From NCBI RefSeq assembly GCF_002845745.1, contig NZ_PIUM01000041.1, forward strand, positions 1 to 52,031: 52,031 bases of DNA, written 5' to 3'. The position numbers and the translations under genes are program-made. Each line of letters starts with the position of its first letter. Positions within the stretch are counted from its first letter, which is position 1. The DNA comes from Telmatospirillum siberiense (GTDB taxonomy: Bacteria; Pseudomonadota; Alphaproteobacteria; Rhodospirillales; Magnetospirillaceae). Of the stretch, positions 34,235 through 44,843 are shown piece after piece. The notes below the pieces were generated by a model. It was given only the letters and a program-made list of their open reading frames with translations, was not told where the DNA came from and ran no database searches.

Positions 34235-35197
34235 TTACTGCAGCCCGTTTTCCTTATAATAACGCAAGGCGCCCTCATGGAGCGGGGCCACCATCGCATC
34301 ACGCGCCATTTGCTTCCTGTCGAGACCGCCGAAAAGCGGATGCTGGGATTTCAGAAACGCCAGCCCCTCGAACACGGCCTTGACCACTTCATAGGCGTCA
34401 TCGGGCGACAGACTGGCGGTCGTCACCAGAAGAGAGGCGATTCCGAAACTGACCACCTTGTCATGGACGCCCGCGTAGGTATCACCGGGAATGGTCTGGC
34501 GGATGAAGGCCGGATTGGCTTTCAGATAAGTATCAACCGCCGAACTTCTTACCGAAAGCAGCGAGGCCCCGCATTCGTCGATCGCATCCTGCACCTCGGC
34601 AAGCGGATGCAATCCGGTAAAGACGGCCGCATCGATCTCGTTCCTGCAGAGCGCTTCCGAGGCTTCATGGGCATCCATTTCGAGGACCTGTCCCAGATCG
34701 CGGCTGGTCAATCCTTCCGACGCCAGAAGACTGTCGGCCATCAGCCGCTGGAAACTGCCGGGATGCCCCACCGCCAGACGTTTTCCTTTGACGTCGGTCA
34801 TCGACTTGATCTTGGCGGCCGGATTGACCAGCACGGCCAAAGCCTCGCCATGCAGGCTCATGAGGATGCGCAGGCCGGCATCCGGCTCCCTGGCGGGACC
34901 CTCGCCGCCCGTGACCGCTTGGGCGAGAATGCGCGACTGAACGATAGCCAATTGCCCATCCCCCACCCGCAATGCCGTAAGATTGGCAAGGGAGCCGAGA
35001 GTGGGCTCCACCACGCAACGCAATCCATGCCGGCTGCGCTCCCGATTGATCAACCGGCACAGCGCACCGGCCTCGGGATAATAAAATCCCGAGACGTCGC
35101 CGCTTTCCACCGTCAATGTGTGTCCCTCGGCCGCCACCGCCAAAGGACAGCAACTCCATGCGATCGCCACGGCGACCACGCTGCTGATGAACCGCAT
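34235..35197 (-). CDS. TAXI-type TRAP transporter solute-binding protein
   Basis: A periplasmic binding protein of 320 aa with a Sec signal peptide ([20 protein letters not shown], ending VAA). Family marks are the N-terminal [16 protein letters not shown], the [21 protein letters not shown] segment (read with breaks), [14 protein letters not shown] and the [13 protein letters not shown] near the C-terminus. It would bind a dicarboxylate or amino acid for a TRAP permease, but no permease gene is adjacent. The ATG at 35197 is preferred over an upstream frame because AGGGAG lies just before it. Confidence 0.87.
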   Translation of the reverse strand: MRFISSVVAVAIAWSCCPLAVAAEGHTLTVESGDVSGFYYPEAGALCRLINRERSRHGLRCVVEPTLGSLANLTALRVGDGQLAIVQSRILAQAVTGGEGPAREPDAGLRILMSLHGEALAVLVNPAAKIKSMTDVKGKRLAVGHPGSFQRLMADSLLASEGLTSRDLGQVLEMDAHEASEALCRNEIDAAVFTGLHPLAEVQDAIDECGASLLSVRSSAVDTYLKANPAFIRQTIPGDTYAGVHDKVVSFGIASLLVTTASLSPDDAYEVVKAVFEGLAFLKSQHPLFGGLDRKQMARDAMVAPLHEGALRYYKENGLQ

Positions 35198-35545
35198 CCC
35201 GCTCCCTTCCCTACCCGGACTCCTCCCTCCCATGGGGCGGGGGCGCCGTCAAGAGCGATGATGGAAGCCCCAACAGGGCAAGCTGGTTCACCCGCGTGCC
35301 CTGCCCTGAAAAAGCTGACTTTGCCTCATGGGAACAATCAGGCTAGTGTTCCATTTCCGACGTTCGCGGCGCCCCGTCCAGGGGATCTTCGAACTTCGAA
35401 ATCGACCCGAATACCAGCCACGCTATTGAATCTCGTGGTGCTTTATGTTTTTGAAGGTCTGAATATCGCTGATCGCCAAGGTGTCGGAATTTTAAAAATG
35501 CACCACCAGCACCACCCGCCCGTCACAAACTCCGGAATATCCCGA
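35198..35545. other. intergenic region between the divergent TAXI and apt genes
   Basis: About 350 bp that must hold the promoters of both divergent genes. I find no sigma-54 site, strong palindrome or repeat, and no convincing short gene. Confidence 0.5.
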
Positions 35546-36061
35546 ATGGACATCAAAGAGCATATCCGCCAAATCCCAGACTTCCCGACACCCGGCATTC
35601 TGTTTTACGACATCTCGACTCTGCTCGCGGATGCCGATGCCTGGCAGGTCACCATGGGCAGGCTGGCCAATGCCGTCCGCAGCCATCAGCCGGATGTTCT
35701 GGTCGGCATCGAATCGCGGGGATTCCTGGTCGCGGCACCGCTGGCATTGAAACTCGGTTGCGGCTTCGTCATGGCCCGCAAACGGGGCAAACTGCCCGGC
35801 AAGACCGTCCGCTATGAATATTCTTTGGAATACGGCACCGACATTATCGAGATGCAGGAAGACGCCATCGCTCCCGGACAGCGCGTCGTCGTCCTCGACG
35901 ATCTGCTGGCCACCGGCGGCACCATGGCGGCGGCAGTGGCGTTGTCGCGACAGATGGGCGCGGAAGTCACCGGCGCCGCCTGTATCATCGAACTGAGCTT
36001 CCTGGGCGGACGGAACAAACTGGACATTCCCGTCACATCCGTGGTCGCCTACGACGAATAA
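35546..36061 (+). CDS. apt: Adenine phosphoribosyltransferase
   Basis: Apt salvages adenine: adenine plus PRPP gives AMP and pyrophosphate. The 171-aa length is standard. Marks include [15 protein letters not shown] at the N-terminus, [26 protein letters not shown] and the PRPP loop [12 protein letters not shown]. The long open frame upstream is a shadow; the ATG of MDIKEHIRQ has GGAA 10 nt before it. It stands alone and is transcribed opposite to its neighbours. Confidence 0.95.
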   Translation: MDIKEHIRQIPDFPTPGILFYDISTLLADADAWQVTMGRLANAVRSHQPDVLVGIESRGFLVAAPLALKLGCGFVMARKRGKLPGKTVRYEYSLEYGTDIIEMQEDAIAPGQRVVVLDDLLATGGTMAAAVALSRQMGAEVTGAACIIELSFLGGRNKLDIPVTSVVAYDE

Positions 36062-36106
36062 TCGCGACGGGCGAGAGGTGAACAGCCTCTCGCCATTCCC
36101 AACAGG

Positions 36107-36397
36107 TCAATAAACCGTGCGCTCGGGCAGGTCGACTGAAAGGTCCGGCGTGGAGAATTCCTTGGTCGGCCATGACAGGCTGACCGGCCAGCCCTCCAGC
36201 ACCCGAAAATGTGACGGGCGCCTCAGTTTCCGGCCAAGCAACGGCAGGAAGGACGCCAAACCGCGCTTGGCGTGCGCCTTGGGTTTATGCCGATAGCCGA
36301 CGAAGCGCTTCTTCTTCTCGACCGGCGGCAAAGGGGCCGAGGACAGGCGGAACCCTCCAATGGAGAGCAGATCGAGAGCGCTGAAGTCGTCTTGCAT
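36107..36397 (-). CDS. small basic protein of unknown function
   Basis: A 96-aa frame with an excellent ribosome site (GGAGG 6 nt before the ATG). The N-terminus is acidic (MQDDFSALDLLSIGGF) and the middle strongly basic (KKKRFVGYRHKPKAHAKRG). There is no membrane segment or cysteine. It ends 45 bp from the apt stop and begins about 110 bp after phoB on the same strand. The start signal is the main reason to believe it is real. Confidence 0.6.
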   Translation of the reverse strand: MQDDFSALDLLSIGGFRLSSAPLPPVEKKKRFVGYRHKPKAHAKRGLASFLPLLGRKLRRPSHFRVLEGWPVSLSWPTKEFSTPDLSVDLPERTVY

Positions 36398-36509
36398 GGA
36401 ACGCCTCCGGTTGAAGTATCGACGTACTTTACTGGCGGACGCGTAATATTTTGTGGCGCTCTGATGAAAATTTCATGTCATCCAAAGACGAGGACGATCG
36501 GATCAGATA

Positions 36510-37223
36510 TCAGACCGTCACTCCCTCGGCGTCCAGAGCATAGCCCGCCGCCCGCACCGTGCGGATGATGTCCGTCTCCTCGTCGCCGTTCAGCGCCTTG
36601 CGCAAACGCCGGATATGCACATCGACGGTTCTCGGCTCGACATAAATGTCCGGCCCCCAGACGGCGTTCAGCAATTCCTCGCGCGAGAAAACGCACCCCG
36701 GATGTTGCAGCAGGAACTGTAACAAACGGAATTCGGTCGGCCCCAGATGCACATTGCGGTTGGAGCGCGTCACACGGTGGGCCGTCAGATCCATCAGGAT
36801 GTCTTCATATTGCAAGACGCCCTTGGTCTGCGCCGGCTGCACCCGCCGCAGAAGCGCCTTGACCCGCGCCAGCAGCTCCGGCAGGGAAAACGGCTTGGAC
36901 AGGTAGTCGTCAGCCCCGGTGTTCAGTCCGCGCACCTTGTCGCTTTCCTCGCCGCGGGCGGTCAACATGATCACCGGAAGATCACGGGTTCGGGGTTTGC
37001 GGCGAATCTGCCGGCAGACTTCGATACCCGACATCACCGGGAGCATCCAGTCCAGCAGCACCAGATCGGGGTTGCGCTCGGCCAGGACGGTCAGGGCCTC
37101 CTCGCCGTCCGCGGCTTCGCAGACCCGGTAGCCTTCCTTCTCCAGATTGTAACGGAGCATGGTGACGATCGCTGATTCGTCCTCGACGACCATAACCAGC
37201 GGCTTCATGTTATCGTGGTCCAT
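36510..37223 (-). CDS. phoB: Phosphate regulon response regulator PhoB
   Basis: An OmpR/PhoB-type regulator that, when phosphorylated, binds Pho boxes and activates phosphate-starvation genes. The receiver domain has the acidic pocket VEDE, phospho-aspartate in LLDWMLPVMSG and the KPF lysine motif; the C-terminal winged helix has LGPTEFRLLQFL and DVHIRRLRKAL. 237 aa. AAGGA lies 6 nt before the ATG, which overlaps the phoU stop (TGATG). PhoR is not in the window. Confidence 0.95.
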   Translation of the reverse strand: MDHDNMKPLVMVVEDESAIVTMLRYNLEKEGYRVCEAADGEEALTVLAERNPDLVLLDWMLPVMSGIEVCRQIRRKPRTRDLPVIMLTARGEESDKVRGLNTGADDYLSKPFSLPELLARVKALLRRVQPAQTKGVLQYEDILMDLTAHRVTRSNRNVHLGPTEFRLLQFLLQHPGCVFSREELLNAVWGPDIYVEPRTVDVHIRRLRKALNGDEETDIIRTVRAAGYALDAEGVTV

Positions 37224-37942
37224 CAGTTGTCCTTGGCGAGTTGAGATGGATCGGGCAGAATACTTTCGCCCTTGGGCCGCGATTCACGGATGGGCGTTCC
37301 CTGCACCAGGAAATGAATGGTCTCCGCGATATTGGTCGCATGATCGCCGATGCGTTCGATATTTTTCGCGATGAACATCAGGTGAATGCAAGCCGTAATA
37401 TTCCGCGGATCTTCCATCATATATGTAATGAGTTCACGGAAGAGGCCGGTGTACATATCGTCCACCTCCTCGTCCTGCTTCCAGACCTTGACGGCCTTTT
37501 CGTTGTCCTGTTCGACAAAGGCGTCCAGGACCTCCTTGACGATCTCCTGAACCAGGCGTCCGAGCCGGGGCACGCCGGCCGTCGGTTTGACGGGCGGAAT
37601 CTGGTTCAATACCAGCGCCCGCTTGGCCACGTTGGCGGCGTAATCGGCGATCCGTTCCAGATCGCCGGAAATCTTCAACGCTCCGACGATCATCCTGAGA
37701 TCATGGGCGACCGGCTGACGCAGCGCCAGCAGCCGAACGGTGAAACCATGGACCTCCTGCTCGATCTCATCGACCTTGGAGTCCGCGGCGATCACCCGGC
37801 TCGCCAGATCGCTGTCCCGTTTGATCAGCGCCTGCACCGCCCCGTCGAGTTGGGCCTCGGCCAAGCCCCCCATACGAGCAATCAGATTGGTGAGGTGCGA
37901 CAATTCCTCATCGTAAGACCGCACCGTATGCTCTCTTGTCAT
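37223..37942 (-). CDS. phoU: Phosphate signalling regulator PhoU
   Basis: PhoU links PstSCAB activity to PhoR/PhoB and keeps the regulon off when phosphate is ample. The 239-aa protein has two PhoU repeats, each with the metal-binding D-ERI-D pattern: SGDLERIADYAANVAK and AKNIERIGDHATNIAE. The ATG at 37942 (MTREHTVRSY) is used because GGAG lies upstream; a GTG three codons earlier is possible. It lies between pstB and phoB in the usual order. Confidence 0.95.
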   Translation of the reverse strand: MTREHTVRSYDEELSHLTNLIARMGGLAEAQLDGAVQALIKRDSDLASRVIAADSKVDEIEQEVHGFTVRLLALRQPVAHDLRMIVGALKISGDLERIADYAANVAKRALVLNQIPPVKPTAGVPRLGRLVQEIVKEVLDAFVEQDNEKAVKVWKQDEEVDDMYTGLFRELITYMMEDPRNITACIHLMFIAKNIERIGDHATNIAETIHFLVQGTPIRESRPKGESILPDPSQLAKDN

Positions 37943-37969
37943 CCGTTCCACTCCTCAACCACAAGGGGT

Positions 37970-38779
37970 TCAGCCGAAACGACCGGTAATGTAGCCCTGG
38001 GTGAGCTTTTGTTGCGGATTGGTGAAAATCTGCTCGGTATCGCCGAACTCCACCAATTCCCCCAGATGGAAGAAGGCGGTGCGTTGTGAAACGCGGGCCG
38101 CCTGCTGCATCGAATGGGTGACGATTACGATGGTGTAGTTCTCGCGCAATTCGTCGATCAGTTCCTCGACCTTGGCGGTGGCGATGGGATCCAGGGCCGA
38201 ACAGGGCTCGTCCATCAAAATGACCTCGGGACTGACGGCGATGGCCCGCGCGATGCACAGACGCTGCTGCTGTCCGCCCGACAGGCCGGTACCCGGCTCG
38301 CTCAGGCGGTCCTTGACCTCCTCATAGAGGCCGGCGCGCTGCAGACTGCTGACGACGATTTCTTCCAGGTCGGCGCTCGACTGGGCCAGGCCGTGGATTC
38401 TCGGGCCATAGGCGACATTGTCGAAAATCGACTTCGGGAACGGATTGGGCTTTTGAAAAACCATGCCGATCCTGGCCCGCAGTTGCACCACGTCCAGGCT
38501 GTAATCATAAATGTCATCGCCGTCCAAGGTGATCAAGCCGGTCACCCGGGCCCCCTCGATCAGATCGTTCATCCGGTTGAGGCAACGCAGGAAGGTGGAC
38601 TTGCCGCACCCCGACGGACCGATCAGCGCCGTCACTTCGTTGGCGCGGATATCCAGGCTGACCGCCTTCAGGGCGTGTTTATCGCCGTAATAGACGTTGA
38701 CGTCCTTCGCCGTCACTTTCGAGGTACCGGTCATGGCCCGACCGCTTTGCTGGAGAAAGGCTTCACTGGCAATCGGCAT
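37970..38779 (-). CDS. pstB: Phosphate ABC transporter ATP-binding protein PstB
   Basis: The ATPase of the high-affinity phosphate importer. Walker [11 protein letters not shown]-loop VFQKPNPFP, signature [14 protein letters not shown], Walker [14 protein letters not shown] and the switch histidine VTHSMQQ are all present. The first methionine of the frame is ignored in favour of MPIASEAF, 4 bp after the pstA stop. Product 269 aa. Confidence 0.96.
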   Translation of the reverse strand: MPIASEAFLQQSGRAMTGTSKVTAKDVNVYYGDKHALKAVSLDIRANEVTALIGPSGCGKSTFLRCLNRMNDLIEGARVTGLITLDGDDIYDYSLDVVQLRARIGMVFQKPNPFPKSIFDNVAYGPRIHGLAQSSADLEEIVVSSLQRAGLYEEVKDRLSEPGTGLSGGQQQRLCIARAIAVSPEVILMDEPCSALDPIATAKVEELIDELRENYTIVIVTHSMQQAARVSQRTAFFHLGELVEFGDTEQIFTNPQQKLTQGYITGRFG

Positions 38780-38783
38780 GTCT

Positions 38784-40085
38784 TCACCACCGTCTTTCGA
38801 ATTTTTTGCGAAGAAAAATAGCGGTGGCATTCATCACCGCCAGGAAACACAGGAGCACGATGATCGCCGCCGACGTCCGTTCGACGAAGGCCCGTTCCGG
38901 ACTGGCCGCCCACAGATAGATCTGTACCGGCAACGCCGTCGAGGGATCGAGCGGACTGGCCGGCACGTCGACGATGAAGGCCACCATGCCGATCATCAGG
39001 AGAGGAGCGGATTCGCCGACGGCGCGGGCCATGCCGATGATGGTGCCTGTCAGGATCCCGGGCATGGCCAAGGGCAGGACATGATGCATGACCATCTGCA
39101 GACGCGACGCGCCCAATCCAAGCGCCGCTTCGCGAATCCACGGCGGCACCGCTTTCAAGGCGACGCGCGAGGCGATGATGATGGTCGGCAGCGAAACCAG
39201 GGTCAAAGCCAGACCGCCCACCAGCGGCGCCGAACGCGGCAAATTGAACACATTGAGGAAGATCTCAAGACCGAGCAGCCCGAAGACGATGGAGGGCACG
39301 GCGGCGAGGTTGTTGATATTCACCTCGATGAGATCGGTCCAACGGTTCCTGGTCGAAAACTCCTCAAGATAGATCGCTGTCGCCACCCCCAGGGGAAAGG
39401 ACAGGGTCACGGTCACCAGCAGCGAATAGAAGGATCCGACCACCGCGCCCCATAAGCCCGCCAGTTCCGGCTGACGCGAATCGCCGGAGGTGAACAGCCA
39501 TTTGTTGAAACGCGACGAGAGATTGCCGGAACTCTCCAAGGCATCGATCCAGCCGAGCTGCCGCTGCGTGAATTGCCCGCCCTTGTCCGCATCGCGGGAC
39601 ATATGCCCCTTGCGAAGCTGATCGACGCTCGCCGCCGCCGGAAGCCAGACGTCGCGCGTGGTGCCGATCAGCGAGGGATCGCCCATCACCATCTTGCGCA
39701 GTTCGAGATCGGCCCCCTGACTGATCAGGGCGATCATTTCACGGCGGGCCAGACGATCCTCGGCCTCGGGGAACCTTGCCAACAAGGCGTTGCGCACCAA
39801 AGCCGTGTAATCGGCGGAGGACAACACGGCTTTCTGGCGTCCGCCATCAGGATCGATCACCGAGGGATCGAAGGTGACGGACAGACGCATCTCCGCCTGC
39901 ATGAAGGCCGTATGGCCCTGCGATATGATGCTGAACAGCAATATGGCCAAAAAGCTGAGGGCCACGACAATCGAGGCGATTCCATAGAAACGGAACCGCT
40001 TTTCGACTGCGTAACGCCGCTGCAGCCGGGCATTCACCTTCTCGGCGGTGGCCGATACCCGCACCTGATCTACCATCTCAGTCAT
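38784..40085 (-). CDS. pstA: Phosphate ABC transporter permease PstA
   Basis: One of two membrane channel subunits. The C-terminal part has the binding-protein-dependent permease fold with about five helices and the [20 protein letters not shown] coupling loop. The protein is 433 aa, about 140 residues longer than E. coli PstA. The extra lies between the first helix and the permease core, forming a periplasmic domain, as usual in alphaproteobacteria. The ATG of MTEMVDQV overlaps the pstC end by 8 bp. Confidence 0.94.
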   Translation of the reverse strand: MTEMVDQVRVSATAEKVNARLQRRYAVEKRFRFYGIASIVVALSFLAILLFSIISQGHTAFMQAEMRLSVTFDPSVIDPDGGRQKAVLSSADYTALVRNALLARFPEAEDRLARREMIALISQGADLELRKMVMGDPSLIGTTRDVWLPAAASVDQLRKGHMSRDADKGGQFTQRQLGWIDALESSGNLSSRFNKWLFTSGDSRQPELAGLWGAVVGSFYSLLVTVTLSFPLGVATAIYLEEFSTRNRWTDLIEVNINNLAAVPSIVFGLLGLEIFLNVFNLPRSAPLVGGLALTLVSLPTIIIASRVALKAVPPWIREAALGLGASRLQMVMHHVLPLAMPGILTGTIIGMARAVGESAPLLMIGMVAFIVDVPASPLDPSTALPVQIYLWAASPERAFVERTSAAIIVLLCFLAVMNATAIFLRKKFERRW

Positions 40086-41460
40086 ACTTCTCTCGATATT
40101 TCCGGACGACATTGAGCGCCACGACGTTCAAAACCAGCGTCACCAGGAACAACACCAGCCCTAAAGCGAACGCCGACAGCGTCTTGGGGCTATCGAACTC
40201 CTGATCGCCGACCAGCAGCGTCACGATCTGGACGGTCACGGTGGTCACCGCCTCAAAGGGATTGGCGGTAAGATGGGCCGAAAGGCCGGCGGCCATCACG
40301 ACGATCATCGTCTCGCCGATAGCGCGCGAGACGGCCAGCAGGACGCCGCCGATGATGCCGGGCAGCGCCGCCGGAATGACCACCTGCTTGATGGTCTCGG
40401 AACGCGTTGCCCCCAGGCCGTAAGCCCCTTGGCGCAAACTGTCGGGAACGGCGGTGATCACATCGTCCGAAAGGGAGGAAATGAAGGGAATGATCATGAT
40501 TCCCATAACGATGCCGGTGGCCAGCGCGCTTTCCGACGCAATGGAGAAACCGACGGCCGCACCGGCATCGCGCAGAAACGGCGCGACGGTCAGCACGGCG
40601 AAGAAGCCATAGACCACCGTCGGAATGCCGGCCAGCACCTCCAGAAGCGGCTTGGCGACCGAACGAAAGTTGGGATGGGCGTATTCCGCCATATAGATGG
40701 CCGACAGCAGGCCGATCGGCACGGCGACGACCATGGCGATCAAGCTGATCAACAGCGTCCCGGCGAACAGCGGAACCGCGCCGAACGCCCCCGAGGAGCC
40801 GACCTGATCGCTGCGCATGGCCATCTGCGGGCTCCAGTCGAGTCCAAAAAGGAAGTCGACGGGCGAGATCATCCGGAAGAAGCGCAGGGATTCGAACAAC
40901 AGGGACAGCACGATGCCGATCGTCGTGAAAATGGCGACCGTGGAACTGGCGATCAGGAAGATCTTGACCACGCCTTCGACCTTGTTGCGAGCGCGCAGGT
41001 CGGGACGGATATAGCGCACGCCGAGGACGCATCCCAGAATAGCCATGGCCAGGGAGATCACCGCCATGGCGCCGAAGCTCATATTCCGCAGATTGCGGTA
41101 TTGTTCCGCCGCGGTGGAGGCGATCGCCCCGGAGGCATGCTGATAATCGCCACTGCTTCCCAGTTGCCGGACTTCGTTCATCAGAAGGGACAATTGAGCG
41201 GACGGCAGCGACTTGGCGTCGGCCGGCAAGGCGCCAACGACGATGCCTTGCAAAATGAAAGGCTCACAGGAGAGCCAGATGGCGATCAGGAATACCGCCG
41301 GAATGCCGCACCACAGGGCCACATAGTAACCGTAGTAGCTGGGCAGGGAATGCAAGGCCCGGGCCTTCGGTCCGCCCACCTGCAAAGCGCGACCGCGCCC
41401 CATGCGAAAGCCGACCGCCGACAAAAGCAAAAGAACGACCAAAAGAATGGAAAACTGCAT
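40078..41460 (-). CDS. pstC: Phosphate ABC transporter permease PstC
   Basis: The partner channel subunit. It begins with a membrane helix (MQFSILLVVLLLLSAVGF), has a second helix (WCGIPAVFLIAIWL), a long extracytoplasmic insertion and then the permease core with the QGAYGLGATRSETIKQVVIP coupling loop. 460 aa against about 320 in E. coli; the extension is common in this group. It overlaps pstA, and is 130 bp from pstS with a stem-loop in between. Confidence 0.94.
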   Translation of the reverse strand: MQFSILLVVLLLLSAVGFRMGRGRALQVGGPKARALHSLPSYYGYYVALWCGIPAVFLIAIWLSCEPFILQGIVVGALPADAKSLPSAQLSLLMNEVRQLGSSGDYQHASGAIASTAAEQYRNLRNMSFGAMAVISLAMAILGCVLGVRYIRPDLRARNKVEGVVKIFLIASSTVAIFTTIGIVLSLLFESLRFFRMISPVDFLFGLDWSPQMAMRSDQVGSSGAFGAVPLFAGTLLISLIAMVVAVPIGLLSAIYMAEYAHPNFRSVAKPLLEVLAGIPTVVYGFFAVLTVAPFLRDAGAAVGFSIASESALATGIVMGIMIIPFISSLSDDVITAVPDSLRQGAYGLGATRSETIKQVVIPAALPGIIGGVLLAVSRAIGETMIVVMAAGLSAHLTANPFEAVTTVTVQIVTLLVGDQEFDSPKTLSAFALGLVLFLVTLVLNVVALNVVRKYREKYD

Positions 41461-41556
41461 GGCCTCCGCCGCTTCTTTCTTAAGATTGGCGGATGAACCG
41501 CCCTGCCCTTACGGCCGGAAGGCCGGCCATTCATCACGTCACGATAGCATGGGAAA

Positions 41557-41583
41557 CCGGTGGCCGGGAAAGCCGGCCACCGG
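41557..41583 (-). other. pstS-pstC intercistronic stem-loop
   Basis: CCGGTGGCCGG and CCGGCCACCGG pair perfectly (11 bp) around GAAAG, 10 bp after the pstS stop. Without a clear T-run it probably reduces, but does not stop, transcription, giving more binding protein than permease. Confidence 0.75.
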
Positions 41584-41592
41584 GTAAGCGGT

Positions 41593-42612
41593 CTACAACT
41601 TCACGTTCGGCAATTCCTTGCTCTTCGCGGCCTCTTCCTTGCGCTGGGCATCGGGCGAGGCGATCAGGCCCTTGGCCGACAGATAGCCGTCCTTGCCCCA
41701 GGCTTTGTCCGAGGTGAATTCGGCGATGTATTCCTTGACGCCGGGGATCACGCCGACATGGCCCTTCTTCACATAGAAGAACAGCGGACGAGAAAGCGGA
41801 TATTTGCTGACGGCGATATTTTCATAGGTGGCCGCCTGTCCATCGACGGTCGCGCCCTGGATCTTGTCGCCGTTCTGATCCAGATAGCTGTAGGACAGAA
41901 TGCCGACGGCATAGGGCAGCGCCGTCAACTTCTGTAAGGTCACCGTGTAATTCTCGGACACCTCGACGAAGGCGCCGTCCTCGCGGACCGCCTCGCAGGC
42001 CACCTTTTTCGAATCACCAGACAAAGCCTTGATTTCCGGGAACTTGTCGCAAGCCTCGTCCATCACCAGTTCGACCAGGGCATCGCGGGTGCCGTGATTG
42101 GATGCCGGCCCGAACACGACGATATCGTCCTTGGGCAGCGCGGGATCGATGTCGCTCCACTTCTTATAGGGATTGGCCACCAGCTTGCCGCCCTGGGGAA
42201 TGGTCTTGGCAATGGCCTTGAAGATCTGTTCGCGCGACAGCGCCAACGGCTTGCCCGACTTGGCCTTGGCGATGACGATGCCGTCATAGCCGATCACGAT
42301 CTCGCTCACGTCCTTGACGCCATTGGCGGCGCAAGCGTCGATCTCGCTCTGCTTGATGCGGCGCGAGGCATTGGTGATGTCCGGGGAATTCTCGTCCGCG
42401 CCGGCGCAGAACAGCTTCAATCCGCCACCGGTGCCGGTGCTTTCCACCACCGGCGTCTTGAAGCCGGAGGTCTTGCCGAACTGCTCGGCGACAGCCGTGG
42501 CGAAGGGATAAACGGTCGAGGAACCGACGATGCGGATTTGATCCCGCGCGTGAGCCGTGGCCGTAAGCGCGACAGTCGCCAGAGCGGCGGCGGCAAGAAT
42601 CTTAAAGGTCAT
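41593..42612 (-). CDS. pstS: Phosphate-binding protein PstS
   Basis: The periplasmic receptor for phosphate. A Sec signal (MTFKILAAAALATVALTATA, ending HA) precedes the mature DQIRIVGSSTVYPFATAVAE. Phosphate contacts are seen in VGSSTV, STGTGGG and ASNHGTRD. 339 aa. GGAGG lies 5 nt before the ATG, with a tandem Pho box upstream. It heads the pstSCAB-phoUB operon. Confidence 0.95.
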   Translation of the reverse strand: MTFKILAAAALATVALTATAHARDQIRIVGSSTVYPFATAVAEQFGKTSGFKTPVVESTGTGGGLKLFCAGADENSPDITNASRRIKQSEIDACAANGVKDVSEIVIGYDGIVIAKAKSGKPLALSREQIFKAIAKTIPQGGKLVANPYKKWSDIDPALPKDDIVVFGPASNHGTRDALVELVMDEACDKFPEIKALSGDSKKVACEAVREDGAFVEVSENYTVTLQKLTALPYAVGILSYSYLDQNGDKIQGATVDGQAATYENIAVSKYPLSRPLFFYVKKGHVGVIPGVKEYIAEFTSDKAWGKDGYLSAKGLIASPDAQRKEEAAKSKELPNVKL

Positions 42613-42693
42613 TGATCCTCCGAAATTTTCTGACGGCCAGTCGAAAACAAGCCTCGTTCATCGGCTGACGACAATAGCCACGCGCCGCGACAC

Positions 42694-42726
42694 CTTTGTG
42701 ACAGAACGGTTAAACTTTTATGACAG
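42694..42726 (-). promoter_or_regulatory. tandem Pho box upstream of pstS
   Basis: The minus strand carries three 11-bp units: CTGTCATAAAA, GTTTAACCGTT and CTGTCACAAAG. This is the PhoB direct-repeat layout (7-bp conserved plus 4-bp A/T-rich spacer). It lies 82 bp upstream of pstS. A second, less regular group of TGACA and CTGTCAT motifs lies at about 42827-42875. Confidence 0.85.
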
Positions 42727-42940
42727 ACGGATCGCCTCACCTTTTCCGGCGAAAAGGCACGCTTCCGGCGCCTCCGCCCAGGGTGAGAGAGGCCGGCGCG
42801 ACGACTTGGAGAGAGCCGCGAACGTCACAAATGACAAAGGAAAATGACAGCAGGGCAAGACTGTCATGAAAGACCGACAGGCTCCGAAATGATGCTCTCC
42901 AGCCGCCGCCCCTTTGACAGCTGGATGGGAACCCATTCGT

Positions 42941-43579
42941 TCAGCGCAAGGCGGCAATATTCGAACGATAGTCGGGAGTCCGGAAAACGGCGCTTCCCGC
43001 AACCAGGACCTGAGCCCCGGCCGCGGCGATCTCTCCGACATTTTCCGCCGTCACGCCGCCATCGACTTCGATTTCGATGGGGCGATCGCCGATCATCCGG
43101 CGCAGACGGGCGATCTTGTCGAGCGCCGATGGGATGAAACTTTGTCCGCCGAAGCCGGGATTGACCGACATCACCAGGATCAGGTCCAGCTTGTCGAGAA
43201 CGTATTCGACGACGCTTTCGGGGGTCGCCGGATTGAGCGAGACGCCGGCCTTTCGGCCCAGCGAACGGATCAGTTGCAAGCTGCGGTCGAGATGCCGGGT
43301 CGCCTCGGCATGCACGGTGATGATGTCGCTGCCCGCCTCGGCGAAGGCGGCGATATAGGGCTCGACCGGCTCGATCATCAGATGAACGTCGAACACCTTC
43401 GCCGTATGCGGCCGCAAGGCCTTCACCACCAACGGCCCGAAGGTCAGGTTGGGGACGAAATGGCCATCCATCACATCGATGTGAATATAGTCGGCTCCCG
43501 CGGCGTCGATGGCACGAACCTCTTCGCCCAAGCGGGCGAAATCAGCCGAAAGGATGGAAGGCGCGATCTTGACGGGCAT
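42941..43579 (-). CDS. rpe: Ribulose-phosphate 3-epimerase
   Basis: Interconverts ribulose 5-phosphate and xylulose 5-phosphate in the pentose phosphate and Calvin pathways. The TIM-barrel metal residues are in [17 protein letters not shown] and DVHLMIEP, with the phosphate loop VDGGVTAEN and GSAVF. The ATG of [14 protein letters not shown] is chosen (212 aa), since Rpe proteins start there; the upstream frame is open by chance. It is downstream of fba on the same strand, with a 157-bp gap holding a palindrome. Confidence 0.94.
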   Translation of the reverse strand: MPVKIAPSILSADFARLGEEVRAIDAAGADYIHIDVMDGHFVPNLTFGPLVVKALRPHTAKVFDVHLMIEPVEPYIAAFAEAGSDIITVHAEATRHLDRSLQLIRSLGRKAGVSLNPATPESVVEYVLDKLDLILVMSVNPGFGGQSFIPSALDKIARLRRMIGDRPIEIEVDGGVTAENVGEIAAAGAQVLVAGSAVFRTPDYRSNIAALR

Positions 43580-43637
43580 AGGCGACGGTTCCTTCGAAAA
43601 AGCTCCCGCTGCCGAAGGCGGGAACGGAGCGCGCGTC

Positions 43638-43669
43638 TTCGTCATCCCCGTCGGGACGGGGATGACGAA
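43638..43669. repeat. 32-bp palindrome between fba and rpe
   Basis: TTCGTCATCCCCGTC and GACGGGGATGACGAA pair perfectly (15 bp) around GG. It resembles the CGTCATTCC-type hairpins elsewhere in the window and belongs to a dispersed family; on the minus strand it may also act as a weak terminator after fba. Confidence 0.75.
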
Positions 43670-43736
43670 AGAGGATCCTTACGCGTTGATGCCGATGGAT
43701 CCGGGCATCAACGGTATCAGGACGCGCGCGAGCGGC

Positions 43737-44801
43737 TCAATGCACCTTTGGATCGAGAACACCGTCCTTGTAACGCTTGGCCATCTCGGTGAGCGGGATC
43801 GCCTTGATCGCGGACGCATGGCCGGCGGTGCCGAACAGCTCGTAGCGGCTTTCGCACAGTTTCTGCATCGCCGCGATGGCCGGCTTCAGATAGCTGCGCG
43901 GATCGAACTCGCCCTTCTTCTCGGCGAAGACCTTGCGGATCTGCCCCGTGATGGCCATCCGGCAATCGGTATCGATGTTGATCTTGCGGACACCGTATTT
44001 GATGCCTTCCTGGATCTCCTCGACCGGCACGCCGAAGGTCTGCGGAATCTCGCCGCCGTACTGATTGATGATGTCCTGCAGTTCCTGGGGCACCGATGAC
44101 GAGCCGTGCATGACCAGATGGGTGTTGGGCAGGCGCTTGTTGATATCCTTGATCACATGCATGGCCAGGATGTCGCCCGTCGGCTTGCGGCTGAATTTGT
44201 AAGCCCCGTGCGAGGTGCCCATGGCGATGGCCAGCGCGTCGACCTTGGTCTTGCCGATGAAATCCACCGCCTGGTCGGGATCGGTCAGCAACTGGTCATG
44301 AGCCAGCGTGCCCTCGAAGCCGTGACCGTCCTCCTTGTCGCCCTTGCCGGTCTCCAGCGAGCCCAGCACCCCCAGTTCGCCCTCGACCGAGACACCCACC
44401 ATATGGGCCATCTCGACCACCTTGCCGGTGACGCCGACATTGTATTCCCAGTCGCCCGGAGTCTTTCCGTCGCTTTTCAGCGATCCGTCCATCATCACCG
44501 AGGTGAAATTATTGGTGATCGCCGACAGACAGGTCTCGGTGCTGTTGCCGTGGTCTTGATGCATGCAAACCGGGATATCTGGATAAAGCTCGACGGCCGC
44601 CATGATCAGGTGCTTCAGAACGATGTCGTTGGCATAGGCCCGCGCCCCGCGACTGGCCTGCAGGATCACCGGGCTGTCGGTCTTCTTGGCCGCCGCCATC
44701 ACGGCCAGCATCTGTTCCATATTGTTGATATTGAAGGCAGGCACGCCATAACCGTGTTCCGCGGCATGGTCGAGCAATTGGCGCAAGGAAATCAGAGCCA
44801 T
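43737..44801 (-). CDS. fba: Fructose-bisphosphate aldolase class II
   Basis: A zinc-dependent aldolase that joins or splits fructose 1,6-bisphosphate (and sedoheptulose 1,7-bisphosphate in the Calvin cycle). Seen are [11 protein letters not shown], the metal histidines in CMHQDHGNS, the [12 protein letters not shown] loop, TSHGAYKF and [11 protein letters not shown]. The 354-aa length and C-terminal [19 protein letters not shown] match the long CbbA type common in proteobacteria. It follows tkt by 42 bp. Confidence 0.94.
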   Translation of the reverse strand: MALISLRQLLDHAAEHGYGVPAFNINNMEQMLAVMAAAKKTDSPVILQASRGARAYANDIVLKHLIMAAVELYPDIPVCMHQDHGNSTETCLSAITNNFTSVMMDGSLKSDGKTPGDWEYNVGVTGKVVEMAHMVGVSVEGELGVLGSLETGKGDKEDGHGFEGTLAHDQLLTDPDQAVDFIGKTKVDALAIAMGTSHGAYKFSRKPTGDILAMHVIKDINKRLPNTHLVMHGSSSVPQELQDIINQYGGEIPQTFGVPVEEIQEGIKYGVRKINIDTDCRMAITGQIRKVFAEKKGEFDPRSYLKPAIAAMQKLCESRYELFGTAGHASAIKAIPLTEMAKRYKDGVLDPKVH

Positions 44802-44843
44802 CTTGGGTTCCTTTTTGCTTTCATTGAGAAATAAAACCCGACG

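Noticed and set aside
34277-35545. A long N-terminal extension of apt
   Set aside because: The extension is antisense to the TAXI binding-protein gene and Apt proteins begin at MDIKEHIRQ; normal length is reached from there.
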